Below are positions 53,528 through 64,000 of a DNA stretch of 64,000 nt, piece after piece. The DNA is from Streptomyces sp. SAJ15 (GTDB lineage: Bacteria > Actinomycetota > Actinomycetes > Streptomycetales > Streptomycetaceae), in NCBI RefSeq assembly GCF_007595705.1, contig NZ_NISY01000001.1:186001-250000 (forward strand). Reading direction: 5' to 3'. Positions within the stretch are counted from its first letter, which is position 1. Each line of letters starts with the position of its first letter. The translations under genes and the position numbers were made by a program. The notes under the pieces were generated by a model that saw only the letters and a list, made by a program, of their open reading frames with translations, was not told the DNA's origin and did not search any database.

Positions 53528-54703
53528 TCAGGCCGGGTGCCCCAGCAGCATGCTCGGGTGCCCGGCGACCCGGGTCAGGAAGACCGTGCAGGACGCCGCC
53601 CCGCGTGCCCCGTCGAGCTTGAGCTTCTTGCGCAGCTCCTCCGGCTCCACCGCCGACCCCCGCTTCTTGACCGTCACCACGCCCACCCCGCGCTCGCGCA
53701 GCAGCGCGCGCAGTCGCTTGACGTTGAACGGCAGCACATCGGTGATCTCGTAGGCGGTGGCGTACGAGGTGGGGCGCAGCTCGTCGGAGGTCACGTACGC
53801 GATCGTCTCGTCGATCAGTCCGCCGCCGACCTCCTCGGCCACCTCCGCCACCAGATGGGCGCGGATGACGGCGCCGTCCGGCTCGTAGAGGAAGCGGCCG
53901 ACCGGGCGGACCGGGGGATCGGGCAGGCCACGGCCGGTCAGCGACGCGCCGTGCGGCAGCAGGGTGGCGCGCCGGGCGCCCGGCGCGGTGCCGAACCACA
54001 GCACCGCCTCCTTCACCTCCCCGCCGTCCGAGATCCACTCTGCCTCGGCCTCGTCCGGGATCGCCTCGTGCGGCACCCCGGGGGCGATCTTGAGGGCGGC
54101 GTACCGCGCGGCGCGGGCCGTGGCGACCGCCCAGGACAGCGGCGGGGAGTACGCCTCGGGGTCGAAGATCCGGCCCCGGCCGCCGCGCCGCGCGGGGTCG
54201 ACGAAGACCGCGTCGTACGGGGTCGTGTCGATCTCGGCGACATCGGCGCAGACCACCTCGATCAGCGACTCCAGCCCCAGCGCCGCGGCGTTGGCGCGGG
54301 TGGCCGCGCAGGTGGCCGGGTCGCGGTCGACGGCGAGGACCGCGATCCCCGCGCGGGCCAGCGCCACCGCGTCGCCGCCGATGCCGCAGCACAGGTCGGC
54401 CACGGAGGTGACGCCCAGGGCGGCGAGGCGCTCCGCGCGGTAGTTCGCCACCCGCGCCCGCGTCGACTGCTCCACGCCATGGGGGGTGAAGTACATCCGA
54501 TAGGCGTCGGCGCCGAACTTCGGCTCCGCCCGCTGCCGCAGTCGCGCCTGCTCCAACGCCGCCGACACCAGCTCGGCCGGGTGGTCCCGGCGCAGCCGGG
54601 TGGCGATCGCGAGCTCCTGCCTCGGCTCGAAGTCGCGCAGCGCGGCCAGCAGCGCCTGCCCCTCATCCGAACGGGTCAGCCGGTCGAAGACGTCAACATC
54701 CAC
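53528..54703 (-). CDS. SAM-dependent methyltransferase with THUMP-like domain
   Basis: A 391-residue class I methyltransferase. The SAM-binding motif I is VADLCCGIGGDAVALARAGI, followed by VLAVDRDPATC and the catalytic-site DAVFVDPARRGGRGRIFDPE. The C-terminal part (LRALLRERGVGVVTVKKRGS, then LDGARGAASCTVFLTRVAG) fits the THUMP-like domain that accompanies such enzymes. The N-terminal about 90 residues are helical. GTG 54703 follows GGGAG by 9 bases. The architecture suggests RNA methylation, but the substrate is unestablished. It is divergent from groES and convergent with the MFS gene. Confidence 0.85.
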   Translation of the reverse strand: MDVDVFDRLTRSDEGQALLAALRDFEPRQELAIATRLRRDHPAELVSAALEQARLRQRAEPKFGADAYRMYFTPHGVEQSTRARVANYRAERLAALGVTSVADLCCGIGGDAVALARAGIAVLAVDRDPATCAATRANAAALGLESLIEVVCADVAEIDTTPYDAVFVDPARRGGRGRIFDPEAYSPPLSWAVATARAARYAALKIAPGVPHEAIPDEAEAEWISDGGEVKEAVLWFGTAPGARRATLLPHGASLTGRGLPDPPVRPVGRFLYEPDGAVIRAHLVAEVAEEVGGGLIDETIAYVTSDELRPTSYATAYEITDVLPFNVKRLRALLRERGVGVVTVKKRGSAVEPEELRKKLKLDGARGAASCTVFLTRVAGHPSMLLGHPA

Positions 54704-54805
54704 ACGCTCATTCTCCCGGTCGGGAACCCGGGCCGCGTACACGCGGTTCCCTCAGCGTGTGGGGGCGTCGGGGGTGGTGTGAAAGGGGTGGGCGCGCCCC
54801 CGCGA

Positions 54806-54832
54806 TTGGCACTCTAGTTGACTGAGTGCTAA
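54806..54832 (+). promoter_or_regulatory. CIRCE operator 1 (HrcA site)
   Basis: TTGGCACTC-N9-GAGTGCTAA differs at one position from the CIRCE consensus (TTAGCACTC-N9-GAGTGCTAA). It overlaps the -35 element of the groES promoter. HrcA bound here blocks transcription until heat or unfolded protein titrates GroE. Confidence 0.95.
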
Positions 54833-54846
54833 CCGCGTCCTAGTCT
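54818..54846 (+). promoter_or_regulatory. Promoter of groES-groEL1
   Basis: TTGACT (54818-54823) and TAGTCT (54841-54846), 17 bp apart, are a strong vegetative-type promoter. Transcription would begin near 54853, so CIRCE 1 spans the -35 and CIRCE 2 the start site. Confidence 0.85.
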
Positions 54847-54851
54847 CGGGG

Positions 54852-54878
54852 CTGGCACTCCACACAGGGGAGTGCCAA
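54852..54878 (+). promoter_or_regulatory. CIRCE operator 2 (HrcA site)
   Basis: CTGGCACTC-N9-GAGTGCCAA matches CIRCE apart from symmetric changes in the outer bases. It covers the expected start point and first transcribed bases of groES, giving a second block and a possible mRNA hairpin. Confidence 0.9.
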
Positions 54879-54977
54879 CACAGCGACGGGCAGGTCCGGC
54901 ACCCGCGACGACGGATCCACCTGGTCGCCACCTCAGACAGTTAACCCCGTGAGATCTCCGAAGGGGGAGGTCGGATC

Positions 54978-55286
54978 GTGACGACCGCCAGCTCCAAGGT
55001 TGCCATCAAGCCGCTTGAGGACCGCATCGTGGTCCAGCCGCTGGACGCCGAGCAGACCACGGCCTCTGGCCTGGTCATTCCGGACACCGCCAAGGAGAAG
55101 CCCCAGGAGGGCGTCGTCCTGGCCATCGGCCCGGGCCGCTTCGAGGACGGCAAGCGCGTCGAGCTCGACGTCAAGGTCGGCGACGTCGTGCTCTACAGCA
55201 AGTACGGCGGCACCGAGGTGAAGTACAACGGCGAGGAGTACCTCGTCCTCTCGGCTCGCGACGTGCTCGCGATCGTCGAGAAGTAA
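54978..55286 (+). CDS. groES: Co-chaperonin GroES
   Basis: A 102-residue heptamer-forming lid of the GroEL cage. GTG 54978 follows GGGGGAGG, and the product reads [20 protein letters not shown]. The mobile loop is [20 protein letters not shown], and the conserved end is [13 protein letters not shown], then [16 protein letters not shown]. Length is normal for actinobacteria. It is the first gene of the CIRCE-controlled operon; a terminator-like hairpin separates it from groEL1. Confidence 0.98.
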   Translation: MTTASSKVAIKPLEDRIVVQPLDAEQTTASGLVIPDTAKEKPQEGVVLAIGPGRFEDGKRVELDVKVGDVVLYSKYGGTEVKYNGEEYLVLSARDVLAIVEK

Positions 55287-55305
55287 TCACCGAGTTTTGC
55301 CTTCG

Positions 55306-57054
<1,749 letters not shown>

Positions 57055-57077
57055 CCTCCCGGTCAGGGACCGTACGT

Positions 57078-57124
57078 AACGGGCTTGGCCCGGACCCTCG
57101 CTGAGGGTCCGGGCCAAGCCCGTT
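57078..57124 (+). terminator. Terminator of the groES-groEL1 operon
   Basis: A perfect 22-bp stem (57078-57099 with 57103-57124) has a 3-nt loop and ends in a run of five T. It lies 23 bp after groEL1 and could also act on convergent transcripts from the SDR gene. Confidence 0.9.
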
Positions 57125-57275
57125 TTTCCGGCGGGTGGCCGGGGGCGTTCGGCACCGCCGGACTGCGCCATTCGGGTCGCGAGGCGTCCGATGGTGGTGT
57201 TCGGCGGGGCCGAACCGGGCGCCCCCCGGCATATGCCGGGCGGGCTCACTCACCCGGCCGCGCCGCCGGTACGGC

Positions 57276-58043
57276 TCACCTCTTGGGGCGGGCCGCGTTG
57301 TTGGAGATGCGGGACACCGCGGCACGGGGCGTTATCTTCGCGATCCCCATGAGGGCCTTGTAGCGGGGGTCGGGAACGGAGAGGGACTTGCCGCGGGCGA
57401 AGTCCTTGAGGGCGGCGGCGACGACGCGATCCGCGTCGAGCCACATCCAGCCGGGGACGTTGTCGGTCGGCACCCCCGCACGCTGGTGGAACTCGGTCCG
57501 CACGAAGCCGGGGCACAGGGCCATCAGCCGGACTCCCGAGACGGCCAGGTCCCGCGCCGCCCCCTGGGTGAACTGCACCACCCACGCCTTGCCGGCCCCG
57601 TACGTCCCGCGCGGGAAGAACGCCCCGACGGAGGCGACGTTGATGACGCCGCCGCGGCCACGCTCCCGCATCGCGTCGGTGGCCGCGGTGGTGAGCCGGA
57701 GCACCGCTTCGACATGCACCTTGATCATCCGTAGCTCGTCGGCGACCGGCACCTCCAGGAAGCGGCCGCGCAGCGCGAACCCCGCGTTGTTGATGAGCAC
57801 GTCGACGGGGCGCCTGCGGTCGGACAGTCGGGCGGCCACCGCCTCGATGCCCGCGTCCTCCGCCAGGTCGGCGCGCAGCACCTCCGCCTCGACCCCGTGC
57901 CGGTCGTGCAGTTCGGCGGCCTGCTCGCGCAGTCGCTTCTCGTCCCGCGCCACCAGCACCACGTCGTGCCCGTCGGCCGCGAGCCGGCGCGCGAAGGCCG
58001 CGCCGATCCCGGCCGTCGATCCCGTAATCAGTGCAGTCGTCAT
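57276..58043 (-). CDS. Short-chain dehydrogenase/reductase
   Basis: A 255-residue classical SDR. The NAD(P)-binding GSTAGIGAAFARRLAADGHD is at the N-terminus, VLINNAGFALRG near residue 85, and the active-site Ser/Tyr-x3-Lys in ASVGAFFPRGTYGAGKAWV near residue 145. The Arg in VLVARDEKRL suggests NADP preference. Length is normal, and ATG 58043 is the only sensible start. Substrate is unknown. It is convergent with groEL1 and 62 bp downstream of the MOSC gene on the same strand. Confidence 0.92.
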   Translation of the reverse strand: MTTALITGSTAGIGAAFARRLAADGHDVVLVARDEKRLREQAAELHDRHGVEAEVLRADLAEDAGIEAVAARLSDRRRPVDVLINNAGFALRGRFLEVPVADELRMIKVHVEAVLRLTTAATDAMRERGRGGVINVASVGAFFPRGTYGAGKAWVVQFTQGAARDLAVSGVRLMALCPGFVRTEFHQRAGVPTDNVPGWMWLDADRVVAAALKDFARGKSLSVPDPRYKALMGIAKITPRAAVSRISNNAARPKR

Positions 58044-58105
58044 ACCCGCACGCTATCGGCCTCGGGCGGCACCGGCGCGGGAAGCCCGGTCGACGTGACG
58101 CGGTG

Positions 58106-58768
58106 TCAGGAGCCCTGTTTGGCCACGTAGGCCAGCGCCTTGCGCCGCGCTTCGGGGTGCAGCGCGTCGCCGGCCGCCAGCACGCGCGGCAGCAGCGTGC
58201 GCTCGGTGGTGGTGGCGCGGAAGAGGAAGGAGACCGTCACCTCGTGCTCCGGCCGGTGCACGATCTCGATCGGATCGCCGGCGGAGATCTCGCCCTGCTG
58301 GATCACCCGCAGGTAGGCGCCGGGCGCGGCGGCCTCGGTGAACCGCTTGATCCACCCCTGCTGGCCCAGCCAGCCGGCGAAGGTGCGGCACGGGACGCGC
58401 GCCGAGCTGACCTCCAGGACCAGCTCCCGGCCGACGCGCCACCGCTCGCCGATCCGCGCGCCGTTCACGTCCACTCCGGCCGTGGTGAGGTTCTCCCCGA
58501 AGACGCCGCCCGGCAGCTCGCGCCCCAGCTCCCGCTCCCAGGTGTCCAGGTCCTCACGGGCGAAGGCGTAGACGGCCTGGTCGTCGCCGCCGTGGTGGCG
58601 CAGGTCGCCGATCTCGTCCCCCGCGAGCCCGCTGCCCGCGACCCCCTTGGGGCCCGGGGCCGAGACCGCCACCGGGCCGGGCGCCGGACGCTTGTCGATG
58701 CCGGTGAAGGCGGCGTCGGTGTAGTCGGGGGAGCGCGGGTGGGCCAGGTTCACCGAAAGCAGCTGCAT
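58106..58768 (-). CDS. MOSC domain protein (YiiM-like)
   Basis: A 220-residue protein of the MOSC family, which bind molybdenum cofactor or transfer sulfur. Signatures include LRHHGGDDQAVYAFAREDLD, GVFGENLTTAGVDV and SSARVPCRTFAGWLG; the cysteine in the last motif is the expected sulfur/ligand residue. YLRVIQQGEISAGDPIEI completes the barrel. Members such as YiiM reduce N-hydroxylated compounds with Moco. It may be cotranscribed with the SDR gene downstream and is divergent from the LysR gene 80 bp away. Confidence 0.9.
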   Translation of the reverse strand: MQLLSVNLAHPRSPDYTDAAFTGIDKRPAPGPVAVSAPGPKGVAGSGLAGDEIGDLRHHGGDDQAVYAFAREDLDTWERELGRELPGGVFGENLTTAGVDVNGARIGERWRVGRELVLEVSSARVPCRTFAGWLGQQGWIKRFTEAAAPGAYLRVIQQGEISAGDPIEIVHRPEHEVTVSFLFRATTTERTLLPRVLAAGDALHPEARRKALAYVAKQGS

Positions 58769-58848
58769 GCCCGCACGTTAGTCCGAACCGGGCCAAAGCG
58801 GCGAGCTGTATTTTCCCCAGCGCCCCAAGAGGTGCTTATGCTCGAAGC

Positions 58849-59772
58849 ATGATCGAGGCACGTCATCTGCGGGTGTTGCGCTCCGTGGCCGTCACCGGTT
58901 CCTTCTCGGCCGCCGCGCGTGAGCTGGGCTGCACCCAGCCCGCCGTCAGCCAGCAGATGCGGGCTCTGGAGCAGTCCGCGGGCACTCCGCTGCTCATCCG
59001 GACCGGCCGTGAGATGCGGCTGACCGAGGCGGGCGAGGCGCTGGTGCGGCATGCGACCGGCATCCTCGCCGGGCTGACCGCCGCCGAGGAGGAGGTCGCG
59101 GCGATCGCCGGGCTGCGCGCCGGCCGGGTGCGGCTGGTCTCCTTCCCCAGCGGCAGCTCCACCCTGGTGCCCACCGCGCTGGCCGAGCTGCGCGCGGCCC
59201 ACCCCGGCACCCGGGTCTCGCTGGTGGAGGCCGAGCCGCCGCGCTCGGTGGAGATGCTCCGCGCGGGCGACTGCGAGGTGGCGCTGGCCTTCCGCTACCC
59301 CACGCTGCCCGGCGCGGTCCCCGGAACCGAGGTGGCCGCGGAAGCCGAGTGGGACGACCTGGCGGTGCGCCCGCTGCTCGGCGACCGGCTGGTCGGCGTC
59401 GTCCCGGAGGGCCACCGGCTGGCCGGGGCGGGGACCGTGGGCTTCCCCGAGCTGGAGAGCGAGCCGTGGATCGCGGGCTGCCCGCGCTGCCGGCGCCACC
59501 TGGTGAAGATCTGCGAGAGCGCGGGCTTCACCCCCCGCATCGACTTCGCGACGGACGACGTGCCGGCGGTGGTCGGCCTGGTGGCGGCGGGGCTCGGGGT
59601 GGCGGTGCTGCCCGAGCTGGCGCTGGAATCCGTACGGATGAAGGGGACCGCCACCGTCCAGGTGGAGCCCGCGGTGCGGCGCGAGGTGGTGGCGCTGACG
59701 CTGCCGGACCTGGCCCGGGTGCCGGCGGTCGTGGCGACCCTGGACCGACTGGAGCACGCGGCGCGCCGCTGA
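58849..59772 (+). CDS. LysR family transcriptional regulator
   Basis: A 307-residue LysR regulator. The N-terminal winged helix-turn-helix is RHLRVLRSVAVTGSFSAAAR, then ELGCTQPAVSQQMRALEQSA. The effector domain (LRAGRVRLVSFPSGSSTLVP onward) has the two-lobed substrate-binding fold, with ATDDVPAVVGLVAAGLGVAV near residue 235. An unusual GCPRCRRHLVKICES segment holds three cysteines and might bind a metal or sense redox. It is divergent from the MOSC-SDR pair, which it may control, in the usual LysR layout. Confidence 0.9.
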   Translation: MIEARHLRVLRSVAVTGSFSAAARELGCTQPAVSQQMRALEQSAGTPLLIRTGREMRLTEAGEALVRHATGILAGLTAAEEEVAAIAGLRAGRVRLVSFPSGSSTLVPTALAELRAAHPGTRVSLVEAEPPRSVEMLRAGDCEVALAFRYPTLPGAVPGTEVAAEAEWDDLAVRPLLGDRLVGVVPEGHRLAGAGTVGFPELESEPWIAGCPRCRRHLVKICESAGFTPRIDFATDDVPAVVGLVAAGLGVAVLPELALESVRMKGTATVQVEPAVRREVVALTLPDLARVPAVVATLDRLEHAARR

Positions 59773-60223
59773 CCCGGCGCGCCGAGCGCGCCCCGCGAGG
59801 TGCCGTGACGGCCGTCGACCGGCCGCGGGGCCGTTGCGGCGGGTCGTGCTCGCGCGGCGGAGCCGTGCACAGCGGGCCGCGGGGCCGTGGTGGCTGGTCG
59901 TGCCCGCGCGGCGGAGCCGTGCACCCCGCTGGGCCTCGGCCGTACGCGGCCATGGCGGCCCCGGGCAGGGGCCGATCGACCGGCCGGCTTCCGGCGCCGG
60001 ACGCGCGGCTGGCGGGTCGCTGGGGACGGGTAGCCGCATACGGGGGCCGGATGCGGGTGGCCGCTGGTGGGCGCGGATCGTGGGCTGCGGCTGCGGCTGC
60101 GGCTGCGGCTGCGGGTGTCCGGGTACGGGCGGGGTCTTCCGGGTACGGGCGGGGTCTCCGGAGCGGTGACGGCAGGTCGGGGCGTCAGGGGCGTCAGGCG
60201 GCACCAGGCGGCGTCGGGCGGCG
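59773..60223. repeat. Repeat-rich spacer downstream of LysR and whiD
   Basis: The 451-bp spacer lies between the convergent LysR and whiD genes. It holds two about 43-bp copies of a CGCGCGGCGGAGCCGTGCAC segment (near 59850 and 59908), five exact GGCTGC hexamers (60083-60112), two exact 20-bp TCCGGGTACGGGCGGGGTCT units (60118-60157) and GGCGTC-rich runs up to the whiD stop. No gene is supported; open frames are composition artefacts. Confidence 0.7.
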
Positions 60224-60541
60224 TCAGTGGTGCGCCGCGGTGCCCGACGCCGCGATGGCGCGGTGGCGTGCGCGCCCCATCAGCTCTTCACGCTCGTCCT
60301 CGGTGAGTCCGCCCCACACGCCGTAGGGCTCCCGCACCGCCAGGGCATGGGCCGCGCACTGCGCGCGCACCGGGCAGCGCATGCAGACCTCCTTGGCCGA
60401 CGCTTCGCGAGCGCTGCGGGCCGCGCCGCGCTCACCTTCGGGGTGGAAGAACAGCGAACTGTCGACCCCGCGGCAGGCGGCCAGGAGCTGCCAGTCCCAC
60501 AGGTCTGCGTTGGGACCGGGAAGGCGGGAGAAATCGGCCAT
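60224..60541 (-). CDS. whiD: Sporulation regulator WhiD (WhiB-like Fe-S protein)
   Basis: A 105-residue WhiB-like protein required for spore maturation in S. coelicolor, orthologous to mycobacterial WhiB3. The [4Fe-4S] ligands are Cys23, Cys53, Cys56 and Cys62 (C-x29-C-x2-C-x5-C), and the turn GVWGG is followed by the Arg-rich C-terminus. The N-terminus MADFSRLPGPNADLWDWQLL is that of known WhiD. The last residues (ARHRAIAASGTAAHH) vary. ATG 60541 is preceded by GAGGGG. Family members bind the principal sigma factor's domain 4. An inverted repeat CATCTG-N9-CAGATG (60595-60615) lies upstream and may be a regulator site. Confidence 0.97.
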   Translation of the reverse strand: MADFSRLPGPNADLWDWQLLAACRGVDSSLFFHPEGERGAARSAREASAKEVCMRCPVRAQCAAHALAVREPYGVWGGLTEDEREELMGRARHRAIAASGTAAHH

Positions 60542-60778
60542 TGCTTCGTATCCCCTCGTTGCGATCTCGTGTGGACGCAGTGCTCATGACCGTACATCTG
60601 ATGTGTAAGCAGATGAAAATATGACTCATTGCGAATGTAGCCACACATCGCGTCAGATTGGAAGCAAAGTCGCCAAATGCCACCGAACAGGGCATGACGT
60701 CCGAAGAGGACGGCCCGCGCGATGAAGCTGCTCTGTGACGGCGCCCTCACGTAGAGTGTCGAAGGTGGCCGCCGAACC

Positions 60779-60806
60779 CGTAACTCTTTCGGGTGACCGT
60801 CGTTGA
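60779..60806 (+). promoter_or_regulatory. Sigma-BldN-dependent promoter of bldM
   Basis: CGTAAC (60779-60784) and CGTTGA (60801-60806) with a 16-bp spacer match exactly the consensus recognised by sigma-BldN at the known bldM promoter. It predicts a leader of about 115 nt. The 60542-60778 remainder of the divergent whiD/bldM region holds no gene. Confidence 0.85.
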
Positions 60807-60929
60807 GAGGGCGGAGGCGGTTGATGAATAAAGCTCTCGGACGGATGTCCGAGGCGGTCAATCGCTCAGGTGACGATACGTACCAGCCTGGAGGCTCAAG
60901 GTGACGCGCATCAGCTGCGGAGGACGGCC

Positions 60930-61541
60930 ATGACATCCGTCCTCGTCTGCGACGACTCCCCGCTTGCCCGAGAGGCGCTGCGCCGCGCGGTCGCGACCGT
61001 GCCCGGCGTCGAGCGTGTGACGACGGCGGCCAACGGCGAGGAAGTCCTCCGCCGCTGGGGCGCCGACCGCTCGGACCTCATTCTGATGGACGTACGGATG
61101 CCCGGCCTCGGCGGCGTCGAGACCGTGCGCCGACTGCTGTCCGCCGACCCCGGCGCCCGGATCATCATGCTCACGGTCGCCGAGGACCTGGACGGGGTGG
61201 CGCTCGCCGTCGCCGCCGGCGCCCGCGGCTATCTGCACAAGGACGCGTCCCGGGCCGAGCTGCGCGCCACCGTGACCCAGGCGCTGGCCGACCCGACCTG
61301 GCGACTGGCCCCGCGCCGGCTGCGCTCGGCGGAGATGGGCGCGGCGCCCACCCTCACCGCGCGTGAGATCCAGGTGCTGGAGGGGATGAGCCACGGCCGG
61401 TCGAACGCGGAGATCGGGCGCGAGCTCTTCCTCTCCGAGGACACCGTGAAAACGCACGCCAGGCGGCTGTTCAAGAAGCTCGGCGCCTCGGACCGGGCGC
61501 ACGCGGTGGCGCTGGGCTTCCGCTGGGGCCTGGTGCGCTGA
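60930..61541 (+). CDS. bldM: Developmental response regulator BldM
   Basis: A 203-residue NarL/FixJ-family regulator of aerial growth and sporulation. ATG 60930 follows GGAGGA by 5 bases and gives MTSVLVCDDSPLAREALRRA, the known BldM start. The receiver domain (1-120) has Asp8, Asp9 and Asp54; BldM is an atypical receiver known not to need phosphorylation. The LuxR-type HTH is near 145-200 (LTAREIQVLEGMSHGRSNAE, LSEDTVKTHARRLFKKLG). It acts as a homodimer or a heterodimer with WhiI. Expression should depend on BldN through the promoter at 60779. Confidence 0.98.
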   Translation: MTSVLVCDDSPLAREALRRAVATVPGVERVTTAANGEEVLRRWGADRSDLILMDVRMPGLGGVETVRRLLSADPGARIIMLTVAEDLDGVALAVAAGARGYLHKDASRAELRATVTQALADPTWRLAPRRLRSAEMGAAPTLTAREIQVLEGMSHGRSNAEIGRELFLSEDTVKTHARRLFKKLGASDRAHAVALGFRWGLVR

Positions 61542-61805
61542 TCGCGGTGCGGCGCCGGCACCGCGCCGGCGCCGGACGCCGAAACCTCACGGGATGCCGC
61601 ATCCTTAGAGGTGTGACTCCTCCCCGGCTGAGACCGAGGCTCCTCGCTCGGTCAGATGAGACCTCACGACGGACAGGCCGTGTCCTCAGGTGCCCCAAGG
61701 CGCGGGCGCGAGCCATCGGTGCACCGGTCATCGGTGTCGGTGCACCGGCCATCGGTGGAGTCGTGGGCGCGGGGTGGGTATACCCGAAAGGGGGAGGCAC
61801 GGGAC

Positions 61806-62471
61806 GTGAGTGCGAAAACACCGACACGTAACGGTTCGGTGCACAACTACGAGGGCGGTGCCGTGGACCGCGTGGCGCCAAGGCACCATGGACCGATGCG
61901 CGACGAGGAGAACCAGGCCATCGGCGCCCTCGTACGACGCGCCGTCGAGGGCGACGAGCGTGCCATGCACGATCTGCTCGCCCACGTTCACCCGCTCGCC
62001 CAGCGCTACTGCCGCACCCGCCTGTCGCGGCTGCCGGGCGATGCCCGCCACTTCGTGGACGATCTCGCGCAGGAGGTCTGCCTGGCGGTGCTGTGCGCGC
62101 TGCCGCGCTACCGCGACACCGGCCGCCCCTTCGACGCCTTCGTCGTCGCCATCGCCGCGCACAAGGTCGCCGATCTACAGCGGGCCGCGATGCGCCACCC
62201 CGGCTCCACCGCCGTGCCCTCGGACGAGATGCCGGAGCAGCCGGACGACTCGCTGGGCCCCGAGGAGCGCGCGCTGCTGAGCAGCGACGCCGAGTGGGCC
62301 CGGAAGCTGCTGGCGAACCTGCCGGAGAACCAGCGCGAGCTGGTGCTGCTGCGGGTCGCGGTCGGGCTGACCGCCGAGGAGACCGGGCAGATGCTGGGGA
62401 TGTCCCCGGGCGCGGTGCGGGTGGCCCAGCACCGGGCGCTGAGCAGGCTCAGGGCGCTCGCCGAGCAGTAG
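61806..62471 (+). CDS. ECF-type sigma factor, SigD/ShbA orthologue
   Basis: A 221-residue sigma factor with region 2 ([40 protein letters not shown]) and region 4 ([40 protein letters not shown]). Position between bldM and guaB matches sigD in M. tuberculosis and the Streptomyces sigma factor ShbA, known to drive hrdB transcription. GTG 61806 is chosen because GGGGAGG (61791-61797) lies 8 bases upstream. GTG 61860 and ATG 61896 ([10 protein letters not shown], nearer the homologue start) are alternatives. No anti-sigma gene is adjacent. Confidence 0.88.
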   Translation: MSAKTPTRNGSVHNYEGGAVDRVAPRHHGPMRDEENQAIGALVRRAVEGDERAMHDLLAHVHPLAQRYCRTRLSRLPGDARHFVDDLAQEVCLAVLCALPRYRDTGRPFDAFVVAIAAHKVADLQRAAMRHPGSTAVPSDEMPEQPDDSLGPEERALLSSDAEWARKLLANLPENQRELVLLRVAVGLTAEETGQMLGMSPGAVRVAQHRALSRLRALAEQ

Positions 62472-62474
62472 TGA

Positions 62475-64000
<1,526 letters not shown>

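Noticed and set aside
60083..60157. CRISPR array
   Set aside because: The hexamers and 20-bp units are contiguous tandem repeats without unique spacers, and no cas genes are present.
60595..60615. CATCTG-N9-CAGATG as a proven BldM/WhiI site
   Set aside because: The inverted repeat is real, but I cannot match it with confidence to the known heterodimer motif, so it is only mentioned under whiD.

Overview
The window is a roughly 73% G+C chromosomal segment of a Streptomyces species. The diagnostic anchors are whiD, bldM, a SigD/ShbA-type ECF sigma factor and guaB at the right end, a groES-groEL1 operon with two CIRCE operators, and the conserved order rplM-rpsI-glmM-coaA-glmS-acpS-nnr-alr-tsaE-tsaB-rimI-tsaD. 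The same neighbourhood is known in Mycobacterium tuberculosis (alr to groEL1, whiB3, sigD, guaB2), so the backbone is ancestral actinobacterial core.

Left part (1-18 kb): the end of an unidentified gene, two paralogous family-4 glycosyltransferases with an extra C-terminal domain, then an accessory surface/toxin locus. That locus holds a 1452-residue secreted LamG protein, a 2282-residue RHS/YD-repeat protein with a Hint autoprocessing domain and an EndoU-like C-terminal toxin, and a small MafI-like immunity gene. The toxin tip and immunity gene are visibly more A+T-rich than their surroundings.

Middle (18-40 kb): core genes for translation (rplM, rpsI), amino-sugar and wall precursors (glmM, glmS, alr), cofactors (coaA, acpS, nnr) and the tRNA t6A pathway (tsaE, tsaB, tsaD with rimI). 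Interspersed are lineage-specific items: a 1-kb non-coding spacer with a 343-bp tandem duplication, a 68-residue gene behind an iron-box-like palindrome, and a YkuD-like anchored protein without the usual catalytic cysteine motif.

Accessory block (40-51 kb): a beta-helix secreted protein, a frameshifted Gfo/Idh/MocA oxidoreductase, a TPR/XRE regulator with a phosphotransferase-fold partner divergent from three tightly coupled small Cys-containing genes, and a three-gene operon of a WXG100-like protein, a large ESX/LXG-type protein and a membrane-anchored protein. Three genes in this block carry the rare TTA codon, which points to bldA control.

Right part (51-64 kb): a TetR/MFS efflux pair around a doubled palindromic operator, a THUMP-like methyltransferase, the CIRCE-controlled groES-groEL1 operon with an internal terminator, SDR, MOSC and LysR genes, and the developmental hub whiD/bldM (with a near-perfect sigma-BldN promoter)/ECF sigma/guaB. 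guaB runs off the window end. I see no rRNA, tRNA, CRISPR array, intact insertion sequence or replication origin.
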